Positions 10,701 through 21,880 of a DNA stretch of 64,000 bases are shown in pieces. Made by a program: the position numbers and the translations under genes. This DNA is from Anisakis pegreffii (lineage: Eukaryota > Nematoda > Chromadorea > Rhabditida > Anisakidae). Position 1 is the stretch's first letter. Each line of letters starts with the position of its first letter. The notes beneath the pieces are model-generated. The model had not been told where the DNA came from. It ran no database searches and worked only from the letters and a program-made list of their open reading frames with translations. The stretch lies in NCBI GenBank assembly GCA_035041965.1, contig JAPYMA010000509.1:62001-126000 (forward strand), written 5' to 3'.

Positions 10701-12432
10701 ATCGGGACTGTTCTTATGATAACCTGTTTATTTAGTGAATTGATTTATAATATGCATATTGATGCTTCACTAAACTTTAACAGCTTTGTATGCTTTCTGT
10801 ATGTGTTCAATAATCTTGAATAGTTTACCAATTGATCTCTTTTCGTGAACATAACCCGAAAATGTATTAGGAGGTTCTGCGAATAAACTAAAGCCGATAA
10901 AATCATTTCAGTGAATCTGGTCCTGATCTGTTGCTAATGTCGGTTGGTGGCAACGATATTGGCTACTCGGAAATTGTTTCAACATTGATTTGGGGTGAAT
11001 CGTCGTCACTCTTTGCATCAGTCGATATGCGTTTCTTTTACGCATCGTATCAACTCGATCGAATCGCTGCTTCACTGCATAAAATCAAACCTCTACAAGT
11101 ACGTTCAAAACGGCACTGCACTCGACTACTTCTGCAAAATTCCTGAACAGATTTGTTCAGTGTCCTTCGAATCACTTTCACTCAACGCTTTTTTTGCGCC
11201 ACTTCAAAACCACAAACCATCATGAGAGAGCGAAAGAGTAACATTTCCGATGTTAAATGAAGTGAAACACGAAATGGGAATGTAAAATGCTGCTTGAATA
11301 TGCATATTTCAAGTTACATTCATGGAATTACCAAATCTCCATTTCATTTCATTTTATGCGTCACTTAATTCAACGATAACAACACGTATTCAGTGCGCAC
11401 ACATACACACAATTTTCGTTATCAATAACAAATTCTATGGTTTAGATCGTCATACCACATTACTTCGACGTAACACGCAACGAAAAAGGCATCATTGACG
11501 CGAACTGCGATGAATTACATCAGGTTCATAACACAGTTTTTAGTTCATCATTGAAGCTAAGAAAATCAGTGAATGCAGTCTAGTCTGATCCATATGCCAC
11601 CTGATCCACCTCATTGTTCATGTAATAATTCCACAGCCGTACCATAAAGCTGCTGTTCATGCCCTACAGTGCTCCCATAAATAAGTAATCATCAGACTGT
11701 AATATCAATTAACCGAAATATTCATTTAGTCAATAAACATTGATTAAATACTCATTTGATCAATGTTATGATCATAAATTGATCTTGACTGCTTACGGTA
11801 AAGCACCTGATATCTTGACAGCCTACGGTAAAACACAACTTTTGTTGCACTCCATTCTCAGCACTCATTTGACAGTTATATCACAAATGTTTCATACAGA
11901 CTATGCCTGAAACCTGTGCATAAAGTGTTTGATTTGGGTATTGTGTGAGCGATTTTTGCGATATCTGACGAATGCACCATTGTTGGATGTGTGAAATTTT
12001 GTCTTTGCCATCCAATTGATCTGTTTGCTTGTTTAGATTAGCACTGAGAATTTGCGAATGGCTGAGAAGAAAATTTTACGACGAATCAACAAATTGCTCT
12101 CGAAGAAGTCTCAAGAATACGGATGGAAAGTTATCGAGCATATTGCTGATATATTCCATTCGCGAGGATTGTGCTCGACAAAATCTTTTATTCGGTGTGT
12201 TTGTGTCTTTGTGCTTCTTCTCTCTTCTGCATTTCATTTTGTTCCACTTCATATGCTTATTTCTATTTCTGAGGCTTGCAGCCAATTTTTGTCGCAATAT
12301 TTTAGAAGTGTACGCGATTCGATACGTTTACAAGGCAACAGTCTTGGTGCATTTCATCCAATCGAAGAGGCACATCAAAAGATTGCCGATATTATTTGGC
12401 AACAGTTGCAGCACTCAAATAGTTCCAGCTAG
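7710..12432 (+). CDS. SGNH/GDSL-family hydrolase, seven exons, N-terminus incomplete
   Basis: Exons 7,710-7,976, 8,249-8,435, 10,056-10,242, 10,912-11,098, 11,446-11,523, 12,037-12,194 and 12,306-12,432 join with agreeing phases to a TAG at 12,430-12,432, giving about 396 residues. The first exon is an N-terminal region of about 90 residues (for example REAFIENYGRTTLTVCDSIP) that may form a beta-rich pre-domain. The second carries the nucleophile block VAIGDSYASGEGNPD. The join to the third exon creates KWISESCHRSSRSW and then YLPCTGASVDNG. The fourth carries MSVGGNDIGYSEI with the oxyanion-hole Asn. The last has GAFHPIEEAHQKIAD with the catalytic His. The family hydrolyses esters or lipids by a Ser-His mechanism. 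The usual Asp three residues before the His is Gly here. Secretion is likely from the family and the Cys content but is not shown. The substrate is unknown. Acceptors are TTCAG, TTTCAG or TTTAG. Confidence 0.88.
8660..8911 (+). other. Unexplained coding-like frame inside the 1.6-kb SGNH-gene intron
   Basis: Between hydrolase exons 8,249-8,435 and 10,056-10,242, one + frame stays open for about 85 codons and has clear protein character (for example REFETPQEYYWCNENDI and MDRLNDDRIEYDLRLLSSL). It is bounded by a possible acceptor (GTACATCAG, about 8,712) and a good donor (CTTAAA|GTAATC, about 8,874). The hydrolase phases close perfectly without it, so it is not a constitutive exon of that gene, and its phase does not allow simple inclusion. 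It could be a nested gene, a decayed transposon or a pseudogene piece. I do not recognise the protein. Confidence 0.4.
10323..10405. repeat. Imperfect AAT/GAT-rich simple repeat
   Basis: An intronic run of AAT, GAT and AGT units in the hydrolase gene, with no coding sense. Confidence 0.8.
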
Positions 12433-13664
12433 TTTTGGATCAATTCGTTACGCCGTGAATCGATTAGACAAAAGTTTGATCACTGACCTGATCATCGTCT
12501 AAACAGCTTTGTACAAATTATTTATTGCTTTGTTGATTCGATTAGTCGCATTAATTGTGAGATATATTATCAGTGATTAGATACTGTTCATCAAAATCAA
12601 TCAGCTTTGTATTGGTAGTTTTGATAGTGGCAGAAAAATTGGGTACAATGAGGAACAATGAAACAAATTTGATTTTGATGTTTTTTCTTATTTTTCTGCG
12701 AAGGAATTCATTTCTATTCCGAATCGATACTGTATGTTTCCCGTCGATTATCTTTTTTGTCGTATCCAATCTCTCAGAATTGCTTCGGCGTAAAAATGTT
12801 CATGTGGTCATAAAATTGCTCGAAGTCGTCAAACGGATGAGATTTTAACATCGTTTATGGATAACCTCTTTTTGTTGCCATGATATAGCACATCGTTTCA
12901 CATGCATTCGATTATCTAGATTTAGCATCGTATCGTTGACTGATATCCACCAGAAAACATGTCCCGATAGCTCTTTGATTTGTTCGATCGAGCGAATTTT
13001 CGATTAAAATCTCTTGTTGTCGAATGATTTTTCGAAGAATTCTCGGAGCGGAATGGAATTCAAACACAATCGAGAATAATCACCGAGAGGAGTTATTGTG
13101 ACGAAAGTGACTACCATATTCCAGTGTTGATGTATTTGTCAATGCGATAATTCAGTGACGCGATGCTAAACTTACTTCCCAAGGGCTTGGCTTATTTTGC
13201 TATATTTCAGAGCACAGCCACTTCGTGTGCTAAGATTTTGAGGTGTAGTTTTTCAGTGTGATTGTGAGAAGCTGAAAATTTGATTTTAAAACAATCATAT
13301 GATCACTTTTGTGCCGAAGTTTTCACTTTTATGCAAGAGACTTTAAGACCATCGAAGTTCAGACCGCAATTCATTGGTGCAGGCAAACAAAGTGCCCTCT
13401 CACCAATCTGCCTAATCGTAAGACATGTGCCAGTTCGAAACGAAGTATTTTTTGTGCAGAGGATCAAACGTTCTTGTTATTCACTTCGATGTGTGTTAGA
13501 AGGCTTATTGTGCGCACTAATAAGCTCTCATTTTATGTTTTATGAACATTGCATGAATTTTAGTGATCTTGTCATTGATTTTTCATGTCGAAAGCGTTGT
13601 CGCGTGCTCATTCTATCGTGATCGTTCAATTGTATAACATTTATCTTAATTATGAAAGGCAAAG

Positions 13665-13790
13665 GAATGAATACCAAAACTCTAGGAGCATCTCATTGAG
13701 TCCACTGAAATTAGTGCAAATTAAATTGGCAAAAATCATTTTCCAATCCAATTTATAGGTTACTGATATGTATTTCAACTATGTATTTCA
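13665..13790. repeat. Diverged direct repeat, copy A
   Basis: About 126 bp starting GAATGAATACCAAAACTC and running through AAAAATCATTTTCC and GGTTACTGATA. It matches the segment at 14,083-14,205 in the same orientation with scattered substitutions and a small gap. It is probably an old dispersed or tandemly duplicated element. Confidence 0.75.
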
Positions 13791-14082
13791 ATCAAAATTC
13801 ATCAAATTGTCGAAAGATATCCGCTGAACTATGAATAATCTATGATTCCCAGTATATTATTAGTACTTGCTATAGTTAAATGACTCGCAAACTTTTCAAG
13901 CAGTCGCCCAGTTCACATGTGCGTTCAGCCAAATCCACCTCTCACATTTAACAATCTCAAGTAATCGCTTTGAAAACGACGATTTAGAAAGCAAACAACT
14001 TTTCGAATATTGCATTGGATACTTCTAGTGATTCATTTCAGTGGTATACGTAATTTATTCTCTCAAATTTTTGGAGGTGAAC

Positions 14083-14205
14083 GAATGAATGCCGAAACTC
14101 CAGAAGCATCACATTGAGTCCATTGAAATTAATGTGAACTGAATTGACAAAAATCATTTTCCTGTTCAATTTATTGGTTACTGATACGTTAACTACGTTA
14201 TTCAT
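14083..14205. repeat. Diverged direct repeat, copy B
   Basis: Partner of 13,665-13,790, starting GAATGAATGCCGAAACTC. The offset between copies is about 418 bp. It carries no ORF. Confidence 0.75.
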
Positions 14206-14521
14206 CACAATTTGATTATATTTCGTTTATTGAAAACTGTATTCATTTGTTCAATATGTACAATATAATTTTGTTCATCGTGATGTGATGTTTCAAAAAA
14301 AATCACGTTTTAAAATCATTGAATTAAGGTTTGACGTATGGAATGACATACGAATACTCTTGTCTTGAACGGAACATTCATTTTGGACGATATTATTACA
14401 TCGTATGAAATGCATTCGAAGGAAATTCCTCGCTTACAAAGTGCAACATTCAATTCAAGGGCGAGTTTCAGTGAAGTAGAGATATTCTATGAGCGTTAAT
14501 TTCGAATCCAGTCATCTAGAC

Positions 14522-14862
14522 CAGTGTTTTACCACCGGGATGCTTGCACCCTCAAGTGGCGCAAGACGGTATTCCAAGAGAAATGAAATAAGGTTTAGTT
14601 TTTAGACTTTAAAGGAGCGAGGACAGTGTTCAACGTCTACATGCATGTAAAGTGGATTTAACGTAGAAATAATATTTTTGAAAAGGCCAAAACGCAGTCT
14701 TATGATATGCACACTGATCTACACTACAGACATTACTGTAGAGGATTAGAGATACGAAGTGGATGTTGTGAAGGGTGCGAGGACATTTTAGCTATTGTTT
14801 TAGGTAGTAGGACACTTTAAATTTTTCAAAGGATGCGATGGAGACGAAGTTGAGAACTACTG
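14522..14862. mobile_element. Probable non-autonomous hAT-like DNA element
   Basis: The left end reads CAGTGTTTTACCACCGGG. The right end reads GTTGAGAACTACTG, which inverted is CAGTAGTTCTCAAC. Both resemble the hAT terminal pattern CAGTGGTTCTCAACC. The left flank contains TCTAGA, the core of the usual 8-bp hAT target-site duplication, but the right flank (GTCTGTGC) matches it poorly, so the duplication has decayed or the end is misplaced. The 341-bp interior has repeated GCGAGGACA-type motifs and no transposase frame. This is a family-level guess from its ends. Confidence 0.45.
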
Positions 14863-17800
14863 GTCTGTGCATATTTATTACGTATCATTGATGACACTTG
14901 CGGTTAGTTAGACATAATGTTTCTGTTTTACCGTTCAAGTGACTTGAAGAATACAGCTGATGAATCAGTGTTTCCGATTGATTACATAGTTCGAGGTGAA
15001 CAGAGATTGCATGGACCTATTGATAGTGATAATTACATCTGATCAAAGTTCTTGTTTACAGATCGAAACTCAACGGATTTACATTGAAGATCGATGATAT
15101 TTCTGCTATTTTCAAAGCTTCACGATGCTTCTTATCGTAATGGAATCCTTTTCGATATCTGCGCATTGGAAATTTACGAGCAGACAAACAAACGAAATTT
15201 GATTAACTTTTGCTGCGCTTTGAAATCTAATTCACCGTCCTGATTGTGTCGTTTTGCTTGAAAGTGTTTCTTTCCTTCGTTTTGCAATGATCGGAAGTCT
15301 GCACTGGTAAATTACAATTCAAGTGCAGCAATATTATTCATAGAAATAGTTGCATATCAGTGAGGGGTTCACGAAAGGAGCTCATAACAAAGAGTATTGC
15401 TCGCAACGAGACCATTACAGAAGCTCGCTCGAGAGTGCATATCGTCGAGATCGGCAGTGATATAGCAGGCAGGCGGTTAGTGGAAGAGGGTTTCGCTGGG
15501 GAATTGATCAGGGTACAATTGAGGCAAAAGAGGCAAAACTCGCTTGCGTTTCTATCGATCGAGAGTAGCGTTTTCTCCGACCGATCTCTCTGCTAAATCC
15601 GTCCTATGCTGTTGACCACTTTCTTATGTTGACGGATGTGCTCCATCATTCTACGATGAGTCACTCACTGAATATCCCTCAATTGAATAAGCCTAAGTGC
15701 ACTCACCAATATTCAGTAGTAAATACGCAGAATTGATCTAGTCTATCTCGTCGTCATATTCATATTCATTGCGCACGGACGTGATAACATGATGCCGTTT
15801 TGTTGATGTGTATTCGCCTAATAGTTTATATTTATCACTGTCGTTTATATTATAGTTAGCATATGGATATGGCTATCTCGCTCGTTACAGCTTCTTTAAG
15901 CAGTATGCACGATATTCGTATACTTGCCTTCCATCTTCGTTTCCTTCTGCTAACATATCCACCGCACATCCGTTGATTATCCGTCCTTCCTCCTTAGAAC
16001 AGTTCATTAGCTGCAGAATATCGTTTGCTTGGCTATCTCTGATGAGACGAATAGGTCAACACCAACTCATTTGATAGAGCAATGTCTTGCCTCTTCCAAT
16101 GATTCATTACAATTCCTATTATCATTCACTGTTGATATTTGTTCCTGATGATCTTCACATTAATACTGAGTTCATTAGCTACAGAATATTGCTTGCTAGG
16201 CTCACTTGTTTATCATTTATTCACTTGAAACTTTGCATATATTCGATCTCTTGTCAACGAAACACATTACTGATTTATGATATATAATTGAATTTAATCA
16301 CCTATTTGTTCCTCCATAACTGCCGTCCGTTTTGTGATAACCAATTAGGTATGATCGAAGTTTGTGTTATTTACGTTCTTCAATGAGCACTTTATCATTA
16401 CAAACTCATTGTTTTTGAGTTGTTATAAATTTCAAGCACTTCGACAATATTTCTAGATTCATATTCACTTTTCGTAGTGTCATGGCTGAAATGACACTTC
16501 ACCATCTCATAAATCTTACGTCTAACCGATGAAAGCTATAAAAGCACCGTATCTCCAATTTTACATGAGTTCTTTATGAGCCACTCATAAACTCTATTTT
16601 TTTCGGGTTCCAGTTGACAGTATTACCAAATATGGCTATTTGCGATGATTTTAGTGTGCTGCGGATATGGCTGAACGCATTTTGTGGTTCAGAGATTTGA
16701 TTTTCTCGTGGTGAACGTCAGTCATGTAATGGATATTTCGTTTGCACGAGGCAACCACCCATAAACATGCGTCTTTCTACAATAATGCTTCACCTATACG
16801 TATGGAATTCATTGGCTTGCAAAAAATATGCAATTGCAAAATTCTGTGAATTTCATTGAATGCATTCATCCATCGCAAATGCATTCGTATGAATTGAGTC
16901 AATTGTGAATTCAATGAAGCATCATCGTTCATTACGCATAGCAATGATGGCAGCATGTAATGTCAACCTGTCTCGCAAACAAGGATGTTCGTTTCAACAA
17001 GTAATCATTTCACTGGAAAAAAGCAAGAGATAGTTTAAATGATGATGGTTTGCAAGAGGAGCAAAAGATGATCAGAGAAGTGATTCATTCGAAGCCTGTT
17101 AGCAGTTACGATTACTATAAGCCGAAAACCGATCAGCTTATGTGCGATGGACGGATGCTGATCATTCGGATTATTTGTGATCGACCATCGTAAACACACT
17201 TTTGTAATGGCTATTCTGCGTTTCTGTTTCATTGACTTCATGAATATTCACATATTTTGCAGATGAACTAATACAGGCGATTACCCGGTTTATTTACCAT
17301 TCACAAACGCAAATCGTCATGAAACAGGCGCCTTTTGAAGATTACATTATCAGAATCATTTGCTAGCCATCATTTAATGATTTCATTGAACAGACATTCG
17401 AGTAGACCGTACCAAAACCAAAATTGCTGGTCAATCATGATTGCCTACGTGGATCAGATCAATTTGAGACAATTTGCTGTCTCAAGTGAAGGCTGCTTCT
17501 CATTTTGAATCAGTGAGAAAATGGAAACATGCTTTTGAATCAATTCTTTAGTCAATATCTGCTCTCATAGAGTTGGCTAAATAAATGTAATTGTGATTGA
17601 ACGGTGGATGCGTTCGATAGAAAATGTCATAAATTCAACGCTAAACATCCATCCATTGCTCTGAATTGATGTTCATCTTGCACATATTAACGAAACTGTT
17701 ATAAGAAAAGCTATTAAACGCAACGAAAATTATCCAGATTAATTTATCTGTAATTGCTTTCATCTAGTGATCCTTTTTTCGGTTGTTTTTAAGCCATAAA

Positions 17801-20164
17801 AACTTTTTTCGACTTTCTGAAAATGTCAATTTGCTAACGTCATCATTAAATGTCGTCGTATCGTGCTTGATTTATCACTATTATAAACGATTAGTTTATT
17901 CGTTTATTCGTTTCTAGTGAATTCCCTTTTCGAAAAAAGATGCGATTCTTGAAGCAATAAATCAACTCGCTCCACATCGTTCAATCTGCCATATTTAGCG
18001 ACTCATCCAAAAAAGTTCTTGTCATCAACTTTCTTCAATCGTTTCTTCTCTAATCCAAAGAAAAGCCATACGTTGTCAATATAGTTGACTTCGCTGGAAT
18101 GCTGTTTTTTGTCATCATTTCATTTTTCTTCTAATCACTCTTAATATTAACGGCATTTTCAAAGAACTTCATCAACGACGGGTCAATAATTTTGATTCTT
18201 CGGAAATGAACGCAATTAAAATCATCGATGTGTTCTCAAATTTTGTTTTTGTCATTGGAAAATTAAGCGTTGAGTTGTCATCGAATTTCTGAGTGCTTCA
18301 CTAGAATTGCAAGCAACTTCCATCCTTAATATTATTATTATTTTTATAGTAAAAATATGAAATTCTGTATTGTTTCGTGCAGCGTCACAAGTCTCCTCAT
18401 TCATCCGTTGTTCTTCTTTATTTATCAATTTATTCGTTTTTTTGTTTTGTTTGAATCATTCAAATTCAATTGTTTTGAATAATCGCATTCAAACAAGCAA
18501 TGCTATTGGTTCATTAGTTGCGTTGTATTTCTTATCATTTTCAGCTTGTTTCTTCCAGTCTTATCTTTTGCATGTTTAATGCATCATTTCTATTTGAAAA
18601 TGTCAATTTCCTGCGTTTTTACTTTGCAACTCTGATAACCAACTGATATGTTACGATGTGATATGATAGTGTCGTGTCACTAGTGCTTGTCTTATTCCCT
18701 TTTTTCGCTGATGCAGTTTATTTTTTGATTAGTTGAAGTTGATTGTTCACTGCTTCAGCGAATGGTTCATCTAACGACCGTTTCAATGCTTTATCCATCC
18801 AGGATATGCGATTTAATCCATTGATGCAAAGCAATGTTCATATAATTTGCTGGAAACATTTCCTCTTGCTTCCCTTTCCAACAATAACTGAAATGCAGCT
18901 TTGCAATTCGCTTCCAAGTCGTTCGTTCCTATGGAAAACGTCGTGGCCCATTTAATCTGTCATTTCATGTCTGCGAATGATTATTCCTAGAAAAATGTCG
19001 CACAGCTGGCTGAAATGGTGTCGTTTACTGTTAAATGCAAAAATGTCCAGAGCATCAGCGTAAGACTAAGCCCAGATATCAGATTTACTCTGCATGTTAG
19101 CCTAAAGCTGATAAGTTTAATTTCAACCTAATCTTGTTTGGACTTCGAAATTTTCGACATTTTTTGATAGCTGTTCATGGATGTTGCTGTGAAAACGTAT
19201 AAAATCATACGTGTAACATGATTTGTAATAGTTTCTGTTAAAACATTTCTACTGAAATATTTGAGGTGATTGCATGTTTGCATAGAATCCTGATAGAAAC
19301 ATGGTAATCATCGTATTTAAAAGATTGAAAGTTGATTTCCTAATAAACTGACTGATCGATGTTTCAATGTTTTATTATCTATGTTCCATTGGTTACATAT
19401 TATTATGCACACATGCTCGTAAATTATAATTACACACGTGAAACCCATAATGTTATATACACCACGTTAATAGTGAACTAAATGAATGGGCTGCTACCTT
19501 GCTAAACTGATAAAACAGAATGAAGTGCAACGCAGCTGACCACATATACAAAACGTAAAACGATATCCGATGTTGTCAGGAGATGAGGCCACAGTATATA
19601 TAATAGCAATATTAATAATCATCCAATAGTGTACTAATAATAATAGTAATGGCAATAGAATCTTGTTGTATATCCATAATGTGGCCGCTACCACATCTTC
19701 GGCGCTTCATCACATTGCTTGAATGAACAGAGACAAACAGGCTAATACAACAAACTGAATTTTGCGCTATACTCTGTTAATGAAATGCTCTTCATCCTGA
19801 GTATAGCTGATCGTTTCCTCTCTCAATATTACCCTTCTTTTCAGTTTCCTCAGAAATCCGACATAGGACATCTCAAAATTGCTTTCTATCTACCAGTTGA
19901 TCACCCTTCCAGTATGCGATTAATTTATATATTCCGGTTTCAATAGAACATGGAAAGGGCGACCATGGGATTGGGAGATGGGATGAGTAACCTCCATAAA
20001 AAGCCTAGTCTAGCCTAGTCACTAAGCTGACAAAGAATGCTTTTCGTTCGAAAACTATAAACTGTCTATTATAAGATACAATTGGATTAGTGAGCAGACA
20101 GAAGATATTCGCTTTGTATACGATAAAAGAATGAATAATTGACCTTTCCTTATACTGTCGTCGT

Positions 20165-20202
20165 TTTGCCTACACTTGACACCCTGGTCAAGTGTAGGCA
20201 AA
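20165..20202. repeat. Perfect 16-bp inverted repeat with 6-nt loop
   Basis: The left arm is TTTGCCTACACTTGAC (20,165-20,180), the loop is ACCCTG, and the right arm is the exact reverse complement (20,187-20,202). Such a hairpin does not arise easily by chance. It could be the collapsed ends of a small transposon or part of a structured RNA. No T-run follows it, and it is far from any gene I can support. Confidence 0.85.
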
Positions 20203-20832
20203 TTGTGTGCGATTACTTGTCAACGGAATAACGGAATGAATCACAATTCCCTTTCTTGATCACTGCCGAAAGTTTTTGAATGTTGTAATCTGTGAACAAA
20301 AATTCACGACTACGAAGAATTATTTACGCCTTGCTGCTCTATCATTTTGCATATTTGTATGTGAACGTATGATAAGCTGAATTCTTTGGTATTGTTAACA
20401 ATTTGATGCATTCAAAAAATTTGCCTGCATAAACAGTACAAAAAGTAGTGCTCTTCTTGTACACTTTTGTGAGTTTCACAAAAATTTTTGTACAGTTAGT
20501 TCCACACGCGGTCGGATCGTGAATTTATAATAAAATCAGAGCAAAACGTCGTCCGATCATTTGAATGAACACATAAAACGCCATATTGCAACCTAAACAT
20601 TATTATCGCTCGTCTACGTTATTCTTAATACTGTATACATCGACGAATATTGTAATTTGTGATTGTATGCACTTATTCACTTATTCACCATTATAAGACA
20701 TTACGATTTATTTATTGGCCTTAAATGAACCGCAAGCAATGCACAATCGAATACATTATGCTATTCGTAATATTTGCTCGTTGTTTGTTATTTTTTCAGT
20801 CACAAATATTCTCTTAAGGATGTGTTTGTGAT

Positions 20833-21290
20833 ATGAATATTGACATATCAATCACATACGCGGAACAGACACTTCATACGCAATCAGGAGATGACATTGT
20901 CAGTTATCTGCAAATGGACGTTTGTTACTATCAACAGTTTCAGTCTTTGTTGGAGTTAATTCAGTCATAAAGAATTTGGGCAAGAAAACTTATTAGGTGG
21001 AAAGCCATAAGAACTGACGATGAACTAGAAGAGTTTTGTGAAGGAACTTGTTAGAATAAGCCAACGAGCCAGTGGTACTCCAAGCTGTTTCCAAATACAG
21101 TTTTATTTTGGGATTGTCGTTGCTCTTACTTATAAGACCACCTCCTTGCCAAACCCTCAGCAACTCCTTGCTGACCCATCGCCCTGTTCCATTCGACGAA
21201 TCTGGAAGGTTCGCTAACCTCATTGAAGGACCAAGGTTATGCGGCATATCGTTAATCGATGAGTCGAAGACACATCTGGTAAATGGCTAA
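20833..21290 (+). pseudogene. Coding-like patch broken by stops (possible decayed gene or element)
   Basis: An ATG at 20,833 opens 45 codons of protein-like sequence (YAEQTLHTQSGDDIVSYLQM) ending at TAA 20,968-20,970. Immediately downstream, short protein-like pieces continue in different frames (for example KEFGQENLLGGKP and RTDDELEEFCEGTC), each ended by a stop. The stretch 21,050-21,290 is richer in G+C than its surroundings and is open on both strands. This pattern suits a decayed gene or transposon copy, but there is no recognisable domain. Confidence 0.25.
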
Positions 21291-21860
21291 GAATATGTGA
21301 TAGAATTAAACATTCAATTCAATTGCCCAAATACACAAATTCAATAAATAGCGGAGTAACCCAAAAATGGTATTCATTCGAAGCGCAATCTAATTATTCA
21401 TGATTCGTGCAACGAATTTGTGTACACAACACAATCATGTGCATTAGATTGCATCTGATTCAAATGATAATCTCTTTCATAATGATTCCACAGCAAGCGC
21501 AAATATTTCGCATTCACTTTGTCTCCTCTTCTCGTTACACAGGTTTGCGTATTTGTACATTCCATTTTAGATGAAAAAAACTTTCATTCATCATCAACAC
21601 ACAACATCCAATTCGTTTCCTCGAAGGGTATTCACCACAAATAAGCACAAAAAAAAACCCGCAGCAATACAATATCATTTCTCACAATTGCTTTTTCTCT
21701 CATTTGATGAAAATAGATTGGCGTAAGCGCAATAATTTCACATTCACATTCATTCGTGTTTCAGTCGTCGCTTCACTTTGAAAGTAGTTTTCAGTTCAGT
21801 TGGAATTTCGATGTGCGCAATTTTGATTTCTATTAGAGCAACGCATGCTGTTGATTAGCA

Positions 21861-21880
21861 CATCATCATCATCATCATCA
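21861..21880. repeat. CAT trinucleotide microsatellite
   Basis: Consecutive CAT units followed by TGATCCATCA. Confidence 0.9.

Noticed and set aside
12029..12502. 157-codon + frame over the last hydrolase exons
   Set aside because: It reads through an intron in the wrong frame; the hydrolase frame with the FHP motif is the true one.
13280..13621. 113-codon + frame
   Set aside because: No recognisable domain and a second frame is open over part of it. No splice partners, so it was not called a gene.
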